Part shown: piece by piece, positions 9,895 to 20,344 of the stretch | How the letters are laid out: each line of letters starts with the position of its first letter | Numbering within the stretch: the stretch's first letter is position 1 | Origin: Gari tellinella | Taxonomy: Eukaryota > Mollusca > Bivalvia > Cardiida > Psammobiidae | Assembly: GCA_922989275.2 (NCBI GenBank) | Contig: OV277858.1 | Location: forward strand, 104,952,794 to 105,016,793 | DNA: 64,000 nucleotides | Direction: 5' to 3' | Notes under the pieces: generated by a model | Database searches by the model: none | What the model was told of the DNA's origin: nothing | What the model saw: the letters and a program-made list of their open reading frames with translations, nothing else | Program-made: the position numbers and the translations under genes

Positions 9895-11411
9895 CATGTG
9901 TACTGCACCCCTCCCATCGTCCTTTCGAGTGTTCCTTGTCCCTCCCAGTGTCTTTCCGAGAGGTATGGCTCCCTCCCATTGTCTCTCCTAACGTCTTTTC
10001 GAGTGTTCGTGATCCCTCACAGCGTCTGTCCGAGCGTTCACGATCCCTCCCAGTGTCTTTCCGAGTGCACTGCTTCCCTCCCAACGACTTTCCGAGTGTT
10101 CCTTGGCCCTCCCAGTGTCTCTCCGATGCCTCCAAAGCCCTCCCAACGTCTTTTCGGGTGTTTCTGAGCCCTCCCAGCATCCTTCCGAGCGTTCCTGATC
10201 CCTCTCAGCGTCTGTCCGAGTGCTCATGGGCCCTCCCAGTGTCTTTCCGAGAGGTATGGCTCCCTCGCATTGTCTCTCCGACGGCTCCAAAGCCATCCCT
10301 ACGTCTTTTCCGAGTGTTTCTGAGCCCTCCCAGCGTCCTTCCGAGCGTTCCTGATCCCTCACAGTGTATTTCTGAGTGTACTGCACCCATCCCAGCGTCC
10401 TTTCGAGTGTTCTTGGTCCCTCCCAGTGTCTTTCTACGAGGTATGACTCCCTCCCATTGTCTGTCCGAGGGCTCCAAAGCCCTCCCAACGTCTTTTCCGA
10501 GTGTTTCTGAGCCCTCCAAGCGTTCCTGGGCCCTCCAAGTGTCTTTTCGAGAGGTATGGCTCCCTCCCATGGTATCTCCGAGGGCTCCAAAGCCATTCCA
10601 ACGTCTTTTCCGAGTGTTTCTGAGCACTCCCAGCGTCCTGCCGAGCGTTCCTGGGCCCTCCCAGTGTCTTTTCGAGAGGTATGGCTCCCTCCCATTGTCT
10701 CTCCGAGGGCTCCAAAGCCCTTCCAGCGTCTTTTCCGAGTGTTTCTGAGCCCTCCCAGTGTCTTTCTGAGTGTACTGCACCCCTCCCAACGACCTTCCGA
10801 GTGTTCCTTGGCTCTCCCAGTGTCTCCCCGAGTGGTATTGCTCCCTCCCATTGTCTCTCCGAGGGCTCCAAAGTCCAAAGTCTTTTCCGAGTGTTCATGA
10901 CCCCTCCCAGCGTCCTTCCGAGCGTTCTTGGGCCCTCCCAGTGTCTTTCCGAGAGGTATTGCTCCCTCCTATTGTCTCTCCGAGGCCTCCAAAGCCCTCC
11001 CAACGTCTTTTCCGAGGGTTTCTGAGCCTTCCCAGTGTCCTTCCGAGCGTCCCTGGGCCCTCCCAGTGTCTTTCCGAGAGGTATGGCTCCCTCCCAGTGT
11101 CTCTCGGAGGGCTCCAAAGCCCTTCCAACGTCTTGTCTGAGTGTTTCTGAGCCCTCCCAGCGTCTATCCGAGCGTTCCTGATCCCTCCCAGTGTCTTTCC
11201 GACTGTACTGCACCCCTCCCAACTACCTTCCGTGTGTTCCTTGGCCCTCCCAGTGTCTCCCCGAGTGGTATTGCTCCCTCCCATCGTCTCTCCGAGGCCT
11301 CCAAAGCCCTCCCAACGTCTTTTCGAGTGTTTCTGAGCCCTCCCAGCATCCTTCCGAGCGTTCCTGATCCCTCTCAGCGTCTGTCCGAGTGTTCATGACC
11401 CCTCCCAGCGT
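9895..11411. repeat. 31-bp GC-rich minisatellite with higher-order structure (about 49 units)
   Basis: The basic unit begins CCCTCCCAGTGTCTTTCCGA and is 31 bp long. Variants end in AGGTATGGCT, GGGCTCCAAAG, TGTTTCTGAG, CGTTCCTGAT and TGTACTGCAC, and recur in a partly fixed order, giving higher-order repeats of roughly 4-7 units. Stops are rare in all frames, so long open frames on both strands are a by-product (31 is not a multiple of 3). It lies inside the 6.3-kb intron of Ig2. Confidence 0.9.
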
Positions 11412-11728
11412 TTATTCTTTTACTGTTCGTACATTCAGAATTAGATATTATTTTTCACAAATGTTGCTGAAGCTTTCATTCACTTAAACCATACATAGAA
11501 AATATAGGTATTTAAATGTCTGCATAGAGAGTAACACATATAAATCCAATTACAAATGTTAAATGATAACCACTTTAAAATGTTTAATAGATCTAAGTTC
11601 GTACAGTTCAACCGTCAACGATAAATCACTATTCTAATCGAGGTCGCCAAATGCATCTTTGATCGCATAATTTAGCTAATTGAGATGGAAAAAATTAAAA
11701 ATACGCATATAAACATTAATCATGGAGT

Positions 11729-11790
11729 AATGGTCAAAGGGAGACAACTTATGGAATTATTTTGCATAAGTAGTCTCCCTTTGACCATTG
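11729..11790. repeat. Perfect-arm palindrome
   Basis: AATGGTCAAAGGGAGACA and its inverse TGTCTCCCTTTGACCATT-like arm (one change) around a 20-nt loop. Confidence 0.75.
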
Positions 11791-12559
11791 AACCCTAAAC
11801 TAGAGCGATGGTCCTTAAGGGACTAAAACTGAACAAATTATCCACAGCTGTTACTCACTGAAATACAATAAAAAAGCCACGCGTATAAAAATATAACCTT
11901 AACGTACAGGAACGGGGCAAAGGAAACAAATACAGTATACATTTATCTATATCTGCATATATCCGTCCGCGTCTTTACATGTTGACTGTTGGAATTGGAA
12001 TGACTGTAGCCAGTTACACTTATCTACACAGTACACACCTAATCTAACATCAGTAGCCAACCTGTACACATCTGGTCTACTTACATGTGCACTATTACAA
12101 ATACTAAACAAACAGCAATCAAAGTGTAAAGGTGCTGACTATATTTGCGATACCGGGTTTTTAATATATAAATCAGTGTGGCAAAAACCTCAGAACCTGT
12201 CCAGATGCCGCGGTTACATTCAAAACTAGTTTATGAGAAAACATAATTACTAGAAAGGAATAGTGTCTCCTCCCAATTGTATCACTTGAATAGTTTGTAT
12301 GTTTGCTCTAAATGATTTTTCTCACGACTTGTACGAGATTATTAAGTATTAGTGCACGGCGCATATTACTGCAAAAGTCAGGGAAAACAACTAAGCAGTG
12401 ATCCGCATTTCGATTCATATGGATGATGTTTAACATATTTTCACTACAGTATACCTGTGATGCGCGGATCCAGAAATAGGTAGTCACTGGGGTGGGGTAC
12501 CCTTCATTAAAGCTCGTTTTAGAAAACATGAGCAGACAAAAACACTGAAATTAGATAAC

Positions 12560-12775
12560 ACAACGGTGTTGACATTATTCTTTGCCGTTTAAACGAAACG
12601 CAAATAAAATTAAATAACTTGTAGAAAATGACCACTTCTTGTAAAAAGTTGAATTTAAATCAGGGTTCAAATATTTTGGACCCTGAATAGACGACGCGTT
12701 ACATGGCGCCTGCAATTGGAATAATGTTTTTACTGCTTTCAAAATAGTAGTTCTTTCCAAAATATGGCCAGGTTG
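12560..12775. mobile_element. MITE family A, heavily decayed fragment
   Basis: GTTTAAACGAAACGCAAA and CATTATTCTTTGCC are retained. The ends are poor. Confidence 0.4.
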
Positions 12776-13069
12776 TCAAGCAGATTGGATCCTTATGCGA
12801 CATTTCATCTTGAACTAACCTGTTTGTAATTTTGTTCGTCACAAGCGTGCAAATAGTCAATTTTTTAATATTTGAAGTTGCTCCTTACTGCTGCTACTAT
12901 GTAAATGATTTTCTCGATTTTCCTCTTAAGACTGATTGCGTTGTTGATTCTCAGGTCTGGTTGGCATCGCTACATTAAGATATAATGTCATATTTAGTTT
13001 AAACATATACTATTTCATAATATGTACAACTCCTATAAACAATTCAAGATTTTACATCAGGATGAGAAC

Positions 13070-13277
13070 GAAAGCAAACATTATTTGGTTCTTCTCCTAG
13101 GTGTAATAGATTTACGCAGTAATCCGGCGTCTGACCAGGGACCAAACTGTTTGTCACTCATAAGGAAAGAAATCACTAGAAGTTTAAGAAAATCATGTAA
13201 TTTTCATTTTTACATCTTTTGGCTTTGCGTTTAGTTTGGTTCAAACGGAGAAAGAATAATGCACTTCTCCACCGTAA
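13070..13277. mobile_element. MITE family A, decayed copy before exon 4
   Basis: Right end GGAGAAAGAATAATGCACTT/CTCCACCG and a half core (GACCAAACTGTTTGTCACTC). It ends 42 nt before exon 4. Confidence 0.5.
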
Positions 13278-13319
13278 TGTTGACAACGTATGCGTTCAAA
13301 CATTCTTTCCTTTACGCAG

Positions 13320-13443
13320 AACCACCGGGGGATCTTAAGTTTAGAGATTCCGTGCACGGCTACGACAGACACAGGAAACTACATGTGTGAAGTGAGGAAC
13401 ACCCAGGGCAAGATCTACACCTCGTGTTACCTGCAAGTAGAAC
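13320..13443 (+). CDS. Ig gene exon 4: Ig2 C-terminal half
   Basis: This short exon lacks an ATG and is easily missed. It starts after TTTACGCAG in phase 0 and reads ILSLEIPCTATTDTGNYMC, then a GKIYTSCYLQVE tail: the E, F and G strands of an I-set domain. It leaves in phase 1 at C|GTATGT. It is separated from its first half by a 6.3-kb intron that holds the 5S-like pair and the minisatellite. A family B element starts about 10 nt after the donor. Confidence 0.8.
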
Positions 13444-13449
13444 GTATGT

Positions 13450-13676
13450 ATACATTACCCCATTAATAGGCATTTTACGCTTTTAATCCGCCGAATAAAG
13501 TAGTTCCACTTTATACAGTCATGGATATGTATATCATAAGAAATAGTTTCTATATTCCAGCAGATGGTAGCTTAAAGTAGATTGAAAGTAAAGCAACAAG
13601 CGTCTTAAGGCACATTCTGCTTTACTTCCAACCTGCTTTAAGTGATCAACTGTTTTTAAAACAATGGAGTAAAGGG
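13450..13676. mobile_element. MITE family B, diverged, next to exon 4
   Basis: The core 2 hairpin (CTTAAAGTAGATTGAAAG...) is half decayed. The end AGTAAAGGG precedes TTAA at 13677. The left end lies about 10 nt after the exon 4 donor. Confidence 0.65.
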
Positions 13677-14475
13677 TTAACTAATTCAATCCTGAACTTT
13701 AAATGGACCATGCCAGTATCAAATTAAGTCTCATTCAAATTTGGCTATTTACGATTTTTGGTTTGCTGTATGATAATTGTTAAATGACAAAAAAGGTAGA
13801 CCCTGATCAGACGGCTCTTGTGTCTGCATTTTTGTAATAGGACGGGTGCTTTTATGGCTACATATTTGTTAAAGGACGAGTGGTCCGAATTGCAACGAGC
13901 ATATTGCAACTAAACACTTCCTATTAAATACACGTATCATGTTCTGCCCCAAAACAGTTTAACCAATGCTACCATTTTTGATGAATCTCCTTTTATATTT
14001 ATAATATTCAGAGAAATGACTGCTTTCAGGGGGTACATGTAAAAACACATAGACAAAAGTAACAATTTTAATACGTTCAAACATTGAATGCATGTTTATA
14101 TTGTATGTCATTTTTGTGAAAAATGATACATTGCGCAAAGGCCGCAAATTTTAATATATCCCCTTCTAGTTACAGTATTATACCGTATGGTTGTTATACT
14201 ATTTTGAAGTTAACTACGAACTACTCAAACATGTTGTTATCGGACATAACACAAAGGATATTGTCTTAAAAAAGTGAACAATGTTAAGCCTTCCAAAAAG
14301 TTGATATTTTGCATCATTTAATATCATTCAACTGAAGAAAATAGTTCCGATTCATACAAACAGAAACATGTACCAGAAGAAACATTTTATTTAGTCTATC
14401 AAATGGTATCTTTAAAGCAAATTGAAAGTGAAGCAGAACGCGCTTCAATGCGCATGCTGCTTTACTTGCAGCCTA

Positions 14476-14915
14476 CAGTGGAGAAAACGTTATTCTTTCC
14501 CGTTTAACCCTTTCCCCCATAGAAGCGACTTTTAGCGTATCTAATTTATTCCTCCGCTGAAGAAAATAGTTCCCGTTTATACCCTCATGAACAATTACTA
14601 TTACAAATATTTTATATAGCCTAGCAGATTTTAGCTTAAAGCAGGCTGAAAGTAAAGCAGAATGTGCCTTAAGGCACATTCTGCTTTACTTTCAACCTGC
14701 TTTAAGTAGTCACATATCTTCAATACTAGAAACAATGCTATCAGGTAAAGGGTTAAACGCAAACGTACGCAAGCGCAATACACTATAACGTAGAAAAGTA
14801 CAACTTTTGAACAATTCTGATAATTCATGTTTATCATGTGGCAAACTGTTTGCAATGGAAATAATAGTTTTAGCGTAAACGCGTTTATAGGGAAAGAATA
14901 ACGTTTTCTCCACTG
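14476..14915. mobile_element. MITE family A split by a family B insertion
   Basis: The left part is 14476-14507 and the right part 14753-14915. Removing the inserted element and one TTAA restores a continuous GTTTAAACGC block of family A. Confidence 0.85.
14508..14752. mobile_element. MITE family B (TTAA type), nested and intact
   Basis: TTAA duplications at 14504-14507 and 14753-14756. Ends are CCCTTTCCCCC and GGTAAAGGG. The core hairpin is CTTAAAGCAGGCTGAAAG/CAGAATGTGCCTTAAGGCAC. TTAA target and CCC ends are typical of piggyBac-type elements. Confidence 0.88.
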
Positions 14916-15062
14916 CTACACTAAGCCTAAAGGCGCATTCTGCTTCACTTTCAACCTTCTTTAAGTGATCATTTGTCTTCAAAATTAGAAACAGGCATCA
15001 GGGTAATAAGTTTAGTACTCGTGTGTTTACAATGTTCTATAGAAACGTTGTTTTCCATTTAG

Positions 15063-15198
15063 CTACTCTCGAGATGACGAATGAAGTTCCAACAAAACCT
15101 TTCTTTGTAAAGCCGATGAAGAGACTGACTGTGAATCAAGGAGAGCTTATCAGATTCCGTGTAACTGTGAAAGGCTTCCCAGCCCCTGGCTTCAAATG
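15063..15198 (+). CDS. Ig gene exon 5: Ig3 N-terminal half
   Basis: The acceptor is TTTTCCATTTAG. The frame reads a linker, then VPTKPFFVKPMKRLTV and RFRVTVKGFPAPGFKW, ending in a split Trp codon (TG|GTATAC). The B-strand Cys is replaced by Val, which is common in intracellular I-set domains. The intron after it carries a family B MITE starting 42 nt downstream. Confidence 0.85.
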
Positions 15199-15244
15199 GT
15201 ATACATGCTGTTGGGAATAGACCGGAATACGTTTTTCTCATTAA

Positions 15245-15490
15245 CCCTTTCACCTATAGAACCGCGTTTTAACGCATTTTAATTATTCCGCCACTGAGAA
15301 AAATAGTTCCTATCTATACAGTCATTAACATAAACCAAAATAAATATTTTTATATCCTAGCAGATGGAAGCTTAGAGCAGGCTGAAAGTAAAGCCAGGAG
15401 AGAATAAAGGTGCATTCTGCTTTACTTTCAATATGCTTTAAGTTGTCATTCGTCTTCAATACTAGAAACAGGATTTGGAGTGAAGGATTT
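15245..15490. mobile_element. MITE family B, diverged, after exon 5
   Basis: TTAA at 15241, CCCTTTCACCTATAGAA start, core CTTAGAGCAGGCTGAAAG. The right end is decayed. Confidence 0.65.
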
Positions 15491-15799
15491 ACCATTTCAA
15501 TGCCAAGTCCAGAAATGTTTACATTTGATAACAGTATGGATTCTGACTTGACGCTACATTATTCTTTAATAAGTAATTTTTATAATATGAAATGAAAATT
15601 TTATTGTTTGCAACAACCAAATAAAAAATTAAGTATTTCTATAAAAATAGAACGAAAAGCGTTGTCTTAACATCGACCAAAACAAATTAATGAATAAATA
15701 TTGTTGATCAAACGAAAAGAAGTGATGTTGAATATTTCAACGGTTGTCACGCCATATAATTATGAGCTGTATTAATATGATACAATATTTATTTTGAAG

Positions 15800-15975
15800 G
15801 TACAAAGACAGTCTTGAGATCCACGACAATGACAGGATCACGACGCAGATGATGCCCAATGGTGTAGCCCAACTGGTGATCGAACACTCCATCGTCAGGG
15901 ACATAGGCCTATACACATGCGAGGCTCACAACATGGCCGGAAGGGCAAAGAGCATGGTCCGTATAAGCGTAAGAG
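15800..15975 (+). CDS. Ig gene exon 6: Ig3 C-terminal half
   Basis: The exon completes the Trp codon (WYKDSLEIHDNDR) and continues with AQLVIEHSIVRDIGLYTCEA and a MVRISVR tail, i.e. strands C' to G with the F-strand YxC. It leaves in phase 1 at AGAG|GTACGA. The 601-nt intron before it is mostly MITE and AT-rich sequence. Confidence 0.87.
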
Positions 15976-16168
15976 GTACGAAGAAAGTCAGCTTGTAATG
16001 CACGTCTCAAGAAGTTAGATATCAGGATATGGAAAAACTTTAATTTTATTTCGACTTTTAACAACAGATGACAAAAGTTCTTCACCGTGATAACAAATCA
16101 CAAATAACAAAAAGTAATAAATTGCTCATCGCTTGTAATATAAATTGACAAGTCATCTATAATATAAA

Positions 16169-16327
16169 GGATAATCAATTTCTTTGGATTGATATGAAAA
16201 ATATATCACGAGAATGGGTTGTTATCTGGTTAAAAACGAGTCCGCATGACGAGTTTTTTAACAAGATAAACAACCCATTCGAATGATATAATTTTTTTTA
16301 TATCTATTCAAAGGAATTGATTATTCT
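16169..16327. repeat. Long AT-rich palindrome
   Basis: Arms GATAATCAATTTCTTTGGAT and GAATGGGTTGTTATCTGG pair with their inverses. The turn is GAGTCCGCATGACGAG. Confidence 0.75.
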
Positions 16328-16412
16328 ATTTATTAGATATATTTTAATGACGTTTTTACAGAAAAAACACACACACTTGATTACCGCGACGTCACTAAAC
16401 TAATTATGACGT

Positions 16413-16467
16413 AACGTCACAAAAAGTGATATCATCACTACATGTAGTGATGATATCAACTGTGACG
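16413..16467. repeat. Short palindrome
   Basis: GTGATATCATCACTACATGT folds on itself between CGTCACA and TGTGACG. Confidence 0.75.
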
Positions 16468-16577
16468 ATAACTGAGAAATCCCTATAAATCATCGATATG
16501 AATATTTATAAAAGAAATGTGTTATCCATTGCGATACAGCATGACAATTGAGTAACATGCATACATGTATCATATAC

Positions 16578-16832
16578 CGTGGAGAAGACGTTATTCTTTC
16601 ACCTTTAAACGTAAACGCATTGCAACAAAATGTTAAACATTCGGACTTTTTCACTGTTCTGACTATATAATTTGATATGAGTGGCAAACAGTTTGGAGCT
16701 TGATCAGACAGTTTGGAGCTTGATCAGACGCCGGGTTACCCGGCGTCTGATCTAGCTCCAGACTATTTGCAATAGAAATAATAGTTTCAAAGTAAATGTG
16801 CTTATAGGGAAAGAATAACGTTTTCTCCACTG
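16578..16832. mobile_element. MITE family A ending 8 nt before exon 7
   Basis: Right end AACGTTTTCTCCACTG runs into TATTATAG, the exon 7 acceptor. The core has a short internal duplication (AGTTTGGAGCTTGATCAGAC twice). Confidence 0.82.
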
Positions 16833-16840
16833 TATTATAG

Positions 16841-17098
16841 ATAAGTTCGAGGCGGAAGCTTGGAAGGCTCGTCATTTGGGTGGAGCTGAGGTGAAGACTG
16901 CAGGCGCATATGACATGCCACAGAATGCCCTCACAAATGGACCAGACAAGCTCAAAATAGATTATATTCCAAAAACCCAACAAGAAGAATTCACGATAAA
17001 GCCTATCCTAGGCCATGCACTACCAGCAAGAAGAATGCTTAAGGACAGAGGACGGTTTATGTTGGAGTGCTGCTGTAATGCCATTCCAAAGCCCAAAG
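16841..17098 (+). CDS. Ig gene exon 7: linker and first part of Ig4
   Basis: The 258-nt exon enters in phase 1 after TATTATAG and leaves in phase 1 at AAAG|GTATGC. The first 60 or so residues are a linker. The Ig part reads RGRFMLECCCNAIPKPK, with several Cys at strand B. It stops just before the C-strand Trp, which comes from exon 8. One family A MITE ends 8 nt before the exon, and another MITE A end begins 14 nt after it. The 3' splice region is therefore built from MITE terminal sequence. Confidence 0.82.
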
Positions 17099-17112
17099 GT
17101 ATGCTTCACATA

Positions 17113-17400
17113 CAGTGGAGAATCTGTTATTCTGACGTCATTGGTGACGTCATACAGTAGAGAATCTGTTATTCTTTCCCGATAAACGCGTTTACGCTAA
17201 AACTATTTTTTCTTTTACAAACAGTTTGGAGCCAGATCAGACGCCGGGTAACCCGGCGTCTGATCAGGCTCCAAACTGTTTGCCACCAAGATAAACATGA
17301 ATTATCAGAATTGTTCAAAAGTTGTACTTTTCTACGTTTTAGTGTTTTGCGTTTGCGTACGTTTGCGTTTAAACGGGAAAGAATAACGTTTTCTCCACTG
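17113..17400. mobile_element. MITE family A with a duplicated left end, after exon 7
   Basis: A 20-nt stub of the left end (17113-17133) and a GACGTCA-type palindrome precede a full copy starting at 17153. The right end is at 17400. The stub begins 14 nt after the exon 7 donor. Confidence 0.8.
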
Positions 17401-17528
17401 TACATGTACATGTACAGTAAAACCACAATGACTGAATCTAATATCGTTATCACTAAATCGAGTTTAACCGTAGATCAATGTTATAATATGGTTCAGGCAC
17501 ATAAAAAATTACAGTTATGTCTGAGCAC

Positions 17529-17725
17529 CAGTTACTTTAACCCACGTGTAGAAATGCCGGTAGATTTGTAACAAGTTACTTCAGTAAATGCTGGTAAATT
17601 CGTGGTAAGTTACTTCATCAAATGCTGGTAAATTGATGGTAAGTAACTACAACAAATGCTGGTAAACTTGTAGTTAGTTACTTCAGCAATGCTGGTTAAT
17701 ACGTGGTGAGTTACTGCAACATATT
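17529..17725. repeat. Tandem repeat, about 41-bp unit, five diverged copies
   Basis: The units share GTTACTTCA, AAATGCTGGTAAA and GTGGTAAG. They form an AT-rich intronic array between exons 7 and 8. Confidence 0.75.
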
Positions 17726-17962
17726 GATGTTCAACTGTGCATTAAACATACTCTGTCAAATGCATCATTACCAAAACACCTTACTACTTTGATCACATAG
17801 CTGTGCCGAAAGAAAGTAGGAATTGTGGCTTTTGAAAACAGTGAATACATCAGAGGAAGCAATATAAGTGATTTTCAAAACTTGACATGTCAATGATTGA
17901 ATGCAATCTCAAATTCACTATGAACATCTTTCTGTATAGAATTCAGTTTTGGAGACACCAAT

Positions 17963-18294
17963 TTACTGTGGAACCCCTCCAAACGGAAACCTCTAAATAC
18001 CGAAATTCTCTCTCTAAACCGGAAAAAACGTTGGTCCCGATTCCAACCCTTCTTCTGAATAAAATACATTTCATGGATATGTATCATCACAAATAGTATT
18101 ATGATAGCTTAAAGCAAGTAGAAAGTAAAGCAAAATGTGCCTTTCAACCTGCTTTTAGTTGACAGCTATCGTCCATACTAGAAAAAAATCTATGGGGTAA
18201 TGGTTTAAAACCCATCTGAATTGTAAACCCCTCTAAACAGGAAATTTATGCTGTCCCCACACATGTTCGGTTTAGAGGGGTTTCACTGTATTAT
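17963..18294. mobile_element. Pogo-like MITE (family L) with an internal core 2 fragment
   Basis: Ends CTGTGGAACCCCTCCAAACG and TTTAGAGGGGTTTCACTG. An internal decayed family B core lies at about 18108-18200. Confidence 0.65.
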
Positions 18295-18446
18295 TTCCTG
18301 ATGCCTTTCAGCATACTTTGAATAATTCTTTTAACTTGGCACACTATCACACTTTACATGTTTTAGTTATTATATCACACATATTGTTATATTTTATAGT
18401 TCCATACTTTTCATTATTGGTTTCATACCATACTATTAGTTATTAC

Positions 18447-18650
18447 CGTGGAACCTCTCTATTACGGCCACTAAAATGAAGGCTAATTGTCTGTATGAAG
18501 GACAGTTGACAGCTTAAAGCAACGTGAAAGTGAAACAGAAAGCTCCTGTAGGAGCTTTCTGTTTCACTTTCACATTGCTTTAAGCAGTCACCTGTCTTAA
18601 ACGACTGATATTTGACACAACTTAGTGGTCGTAATAGAGAGGTCCTACTA
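18447..18650. mobile_element. MITE family D, just before exon 8
   Basis: GTGGAACCTCTCTATTACGG start and GTAATAGAGAGGTCCTAC end. Core AAAGCTCCTGTAGGAGCTTT is perfect. Confidence 0.82.
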
Positions 18651-18673
18651 TTTATCATACCATTCGTTAATAG

Positions 18674-18917
18674 TAATGTGGTTCAAGGACGACAAACGCC
18701 TGGTTGAAGGTCCTCGATATAATTTCCTAAATCTTGGAGACTGGTTTGGCCTGGAGATTGCTGAAGGTCTTATTATTGACGCTGGCAAATACACCGTCAA
18801 AATGAAGAACGAACGAGGGGAAGTGGTGTCATCATGTAACGTGGAAATGGACCTCCCAGTTGTAGAGCCAAGAACTTTGAAAATGCCAGAAGAATCAGCC
18901 TTAGATGTTTCGAAAAG
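18674..18917 (+). CDS. Ig gene exon 8: Ig4 C-terminal part and linker
   Basis: The exon starts after GTTAATAG. The carried G plus TA makes Val, giving PKPK-VMWFKDDKRLVEG. The F strand reads DAGKYTVKMKN, with Val in place of Cys. About 20 linker residues follow (RTLKMPEESALDVSK). The best donor AAAAG|GTATGA leaves phase 2, but exon 9 needs phase 1, so an exon between them has not been found. A family D MITE ends about 23 nt before the acceptor. Confidence 0.75.
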
Positions 18918-19093
18918 GTATGAAGCGTCCTAACAATACATGTGTTGTAAGATATTTAACATAACAACAGTTCTTAGTGTTGGGTTATCTGCAGTTCTTA
19001 GTGCTGGGTTATCCTTTGGACATATGTCATCGATGGGTGCCAAATAGTTTCCGTTTTACGAAACTTCGTACGACAGAAAGTGTTCAAGTTCAT

Positions 19094-19311
19094 AGGAGAA
19101 GACGTTATCGTGTTCTGTTTAAATGCATACGAAACGCAAACACATTGCAATATAAAGGAGAAAATGGCAATTATTTATTTAGATCTTAGTAGCAAACAGT
19201 GTGGAAGCTGATAAGATATCGGGTTAACCGGCCTCTGATCTTGCTCCAGACTGTTTGCCTTGGACATGACAGTTTTATCGCAAAAGCGTTTATAACGTAT
19301 TCGCCACTGTA
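19094..19311. mobile_element. MITE family A, diverged
   Basis: GGAGAAGACGTTATCGTGTT start, decayed core (TGATCTTGCTCCAGACTG) and CGCCACTG end. Confidence 0.6.
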
Positions 19312-19487
19312 CCACCTAATAGAAGTTGCGTTCGCCTGCTTTAACAAAGCTCTTCATATGAGCATGTTAATAGTTTAAATGGGAAATAATATTTTATCAT
19401 CATTACTCTATCAATATAAAACTGCTTTCTTGTCATACATATTTTAGTGACAAAACAGCAACGTCTGTTTTTTTAAGTAAATCTTAA

Positions 19488-19697
19488 CCCCTCCACTGCC
19501 TTACCCCGAGCACAATAGTTATTTACAAATAGTTTGGATTCTGATCAGACGCCGCGTAACGCGGCTTCTGATCAGAATCCAAACTGTTTGACACTCATTT
19601 CAATATTTCTTAAGTCAAAATACCTAAAAATTAACTTTGAAAAATAAAAAGCAGACGACAATTGTTTAAAATTGGTGACGTCACGGCAGTGAAGGGG
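19488..19697. mobile_element. MITE family C, intact reference copy
   Basis: TTAA at 19484 and 19698. Ends CCCCTCCACTGCC and GGCAGTGAAGGGG. Core GTTTGGATTCTGATCAGACG. Right-hand marker GCAGACGACAATTGTTTAAA. Confidence 0.85.
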
Positions 19698-19962
19698 TTA
19701 ACAGTTAATTTTTGTTATACCAGGTCTGACCGCCAGGTGGCGTTGCAGTCGGAAGAGACACATCTTTTCAACTATGCCGATATTATGCCTAGCTGTCACC
19801 TGTGTACGTATTCCTTCCACAATAAGCTTCAGATTTGGTCTGAAACTAGATCTTGTACAAGAAACCTCTGACAACCGAACCCGTCCGGATAAAGCTAAAT
19901 ATTCGGTTGGAGAGAATTCCGGATTAGGAAGTTTATCAGTCACCCATTGCACATATGCTTAA

Positions 19963-20205
19963 CCCAGTACCCCATACATATGCATTTTCACACCTTTGAT
20001 ATAATCTTTCACTGAAGAAAATAGTTTCATTATAGTATATTAATTCATAAATATGTACCATGCGAAATATTTTCTTTATCCTAGTAGACTGTATCTTAAA
20101 GCAGGCTGAAGGTAAAGCAGAATGAGTCTGAAGGTGCATTCTGCTTTACTGTCAACCCTCTTTACGTGGTCACCTGTTAAGAATACTAGAATATGGGGTA
20201 AAGGG
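19963..20205. mobile_element. MITE family B
   Basis: TTAA at 19959 and 20206, core CTTAAAGCAGGCTGAAGG, end ATGGGGTAAAGGG. Confidence 0.8.
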
Positions 20206-20344
20206 TTAAGAAAGGCCGTTGCTAATGCAAGGCAACTGTTGTCTTGTATTAAGCAGCTAACTGTGCGATGTACACTTCATTATCAAATATTTGGTGAGCA
20301 TATTTTCAACAGAAACAGGACTCCAGATAAGGAGAGAATTTAAG

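Noticed and set aside
9837..11398. Long open frames (up to about 300 codons) on both strands
   Set aside because: They are by-products of the 31-bp minisatellite, whose unit lacks stops in most frames. They lie inside an intron, overlap each other on both strands and show no start, splice or domain evidence.
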